Origin: JAXMCK01 sp046349395
GTDB taxonomy: Bacteria > Pseudomonadota > Alphaproteobacteria > Geminicoccales > Geminicoccaceae
Direction of reading: 5' to 3'
DNA length: 64,000 nt
NCBI GenBank assembly: GCA_046349395.1
Contig: JAXMCK010000006.1
Location: 558,001-622,000 of the forward strand
Each line of letters begins with the position of its first letter. The first letter of the stretch is position 1. Position numbers and translations under genes: made by a program. The notes under the pieces are model-generated. The model was given only the letters and a program-made list of their open reading frames with translations, searched no databases and had not been told where the DNA came from. Shown here one piece after another: positions 63,719 through 64,000 of this stretch.

Positions 63719-63853
63719 GCGCGCCGCACGCGCGACCTCCGTCCGACCGGTCCACCTCCAACCCCCTTATCGCTCTTCCACCAGCCCCCAGCCGATCCAA
63801 GGCTGTCCGGGGCCGTTCCCGATTCCACCTTCCTGAACTGACCCGTGGGGGCA

Positions 63854-63878
63854 CGGGGGAGCGCGGTGCGCTCCCCCG
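63854..63878 (+). terminator. 11-bp perfect hairpin after the unknown gene
   Basis: CGGGGGAGCGC and GCGCTCCCCCG enclose the loop GGT, followed by CCTCTCTTTCCC, a weak U-rich tail. It ends the upstream gene and precedes the sulfhydrylase gene. No SAM-II riboswitch was recognised in the leader. Confidence 0.65.
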
Positions 63879-63947
63879 CCTCTCTTTCCCCGTGCACCGC
63901 ACCGACCGTTGCGATATCCGCCGGGTCGACCGACCGGGAGGTGTCGC

Positions 63948-64000
63948 ATGGATCCGAAGCCGCTGCGTTTCGACACGCTGGCCCTGCATGCGGGGCAGGT
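63948..64000 (+). CDS. metY: O-acetylhomoserine sulfhydrylase, 5' end only
   Basis: Only the first 17 complete codons lie inside the window: MDPKPLRFDTLALHAGQ. F-D-T-L-A-L-H-A-G-Q is the typical N-terminus of O-acetylhomoserine aminocarboxypropyltransferase, a PLP enzyme of methionine synthesis. GGGAGG precedes the ATG. Assignment rests on this short but characteristic segment. Confidence 0.75.
   Translation, partial: MDPKPLRFDTLALHAGQ

Noticed and set aside
63719..63947. Possible SAM-II riboswitch before metY
   Set aside because: None of the conserved SAM-II segments or its pseudoknot could be seen; the region holds only a terminator-like hairpin.

Overview
The window is a gene-dense stretch of a high-GC chromosome (almost every third codon base is G or C) that looks alphaproteobacterial. 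The evidence is a 1,615-residue NAD-glutamate dehydrogenase of the large 180-kDa class, a PmtA-type phospholipid N-methyltransferase, an HWE-type sensor kinase, Ccm-type heme export genes, ChaC, DUF2934 and several Tat-exported solute-binding proteins. The gene set and codon use suggest a free-living Rhodospirillales/Geminicoccales-like bacterium, but no rRNA or other marker fixes the taxon. I saw no tRNA, rRNA, CRISPR array, intact insertion sequence or prophage.

Layout. 1-9,763: an MBL-fold hydrolase (cut by the window edge) with a large secreted TPR-like protein; an orphan HWE histidine kinase; a quinone/thiol detoxification operon (glutathionyl-hydroquinone reductase, DODA-type dioxygenase, DoxX) divergent from a LysR regulator with a palindromic T-N11-A box between them; and an exported MsrA. 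10,018-20,749: a secreted FG-GAP-like protein, a complete dipeptide-type ABC transporter translationally coupled to a CocE-family hydrolase, and a thiolase. 20,813-26,413: the large glutamate dehydrogenase and PmtA. 26,601-35,738: a branched-chain-amino-acid-type ABC operon bracketed by two CoA-ligase-type enzymes. In it, livF changes base composition sharply part-way along and is followed by a PD-(D/E)XK-like gene with a degenerate active site. 35,731-39,508: ccmABC without ccmD/E, then an SDR and an unknown gene that seems to start at CTG. 39,438-44,566: a small membrane protein under a perfect FNR/FixK-type box, GloA, a PaaE-like reductase, an IolG-like dehydrogenase, a LysE-type exporter, an RraA-domain protein with a fused N-terminal domain, and DUF2934. 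44,576-48,385: a sugar-type ABC transporter with no ATPase gene. 48,695-51,447: a tandem duplication of seven-bladed beta-propeller proteins. 51,885-56,149: an orphan polyamine-type binding protein divergent from a GMC dehydrogenase, with a GntR/FCD regulator and an SDR, apparently tied together by TTGTA-ACA operators. 56,190-64,000: rhomboid protease, catalase-like protein, TTC38-like protein, ChaC, two coupled AraC paralogues, an unknown gene with a near-consensus leaderless promoter carrying an operator, and the start of an O-acetylhomoserine sulfhydrylase gene.

Taken together this is mostly catabolic and transport capacity (peptides, branched or aromatic acids, sugars/polyols, polyols or amines) with local regulators next to their targets. 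No single feature proves a new system. The items most worth following are the leaderless operator-controlled gene at 63,005, the mosaic livF plus dead-nuclease-like gene at 32,925-34,436, the duplicated propeller pair with a downstream inverted repeat, and the RraA fusion at 43,286.
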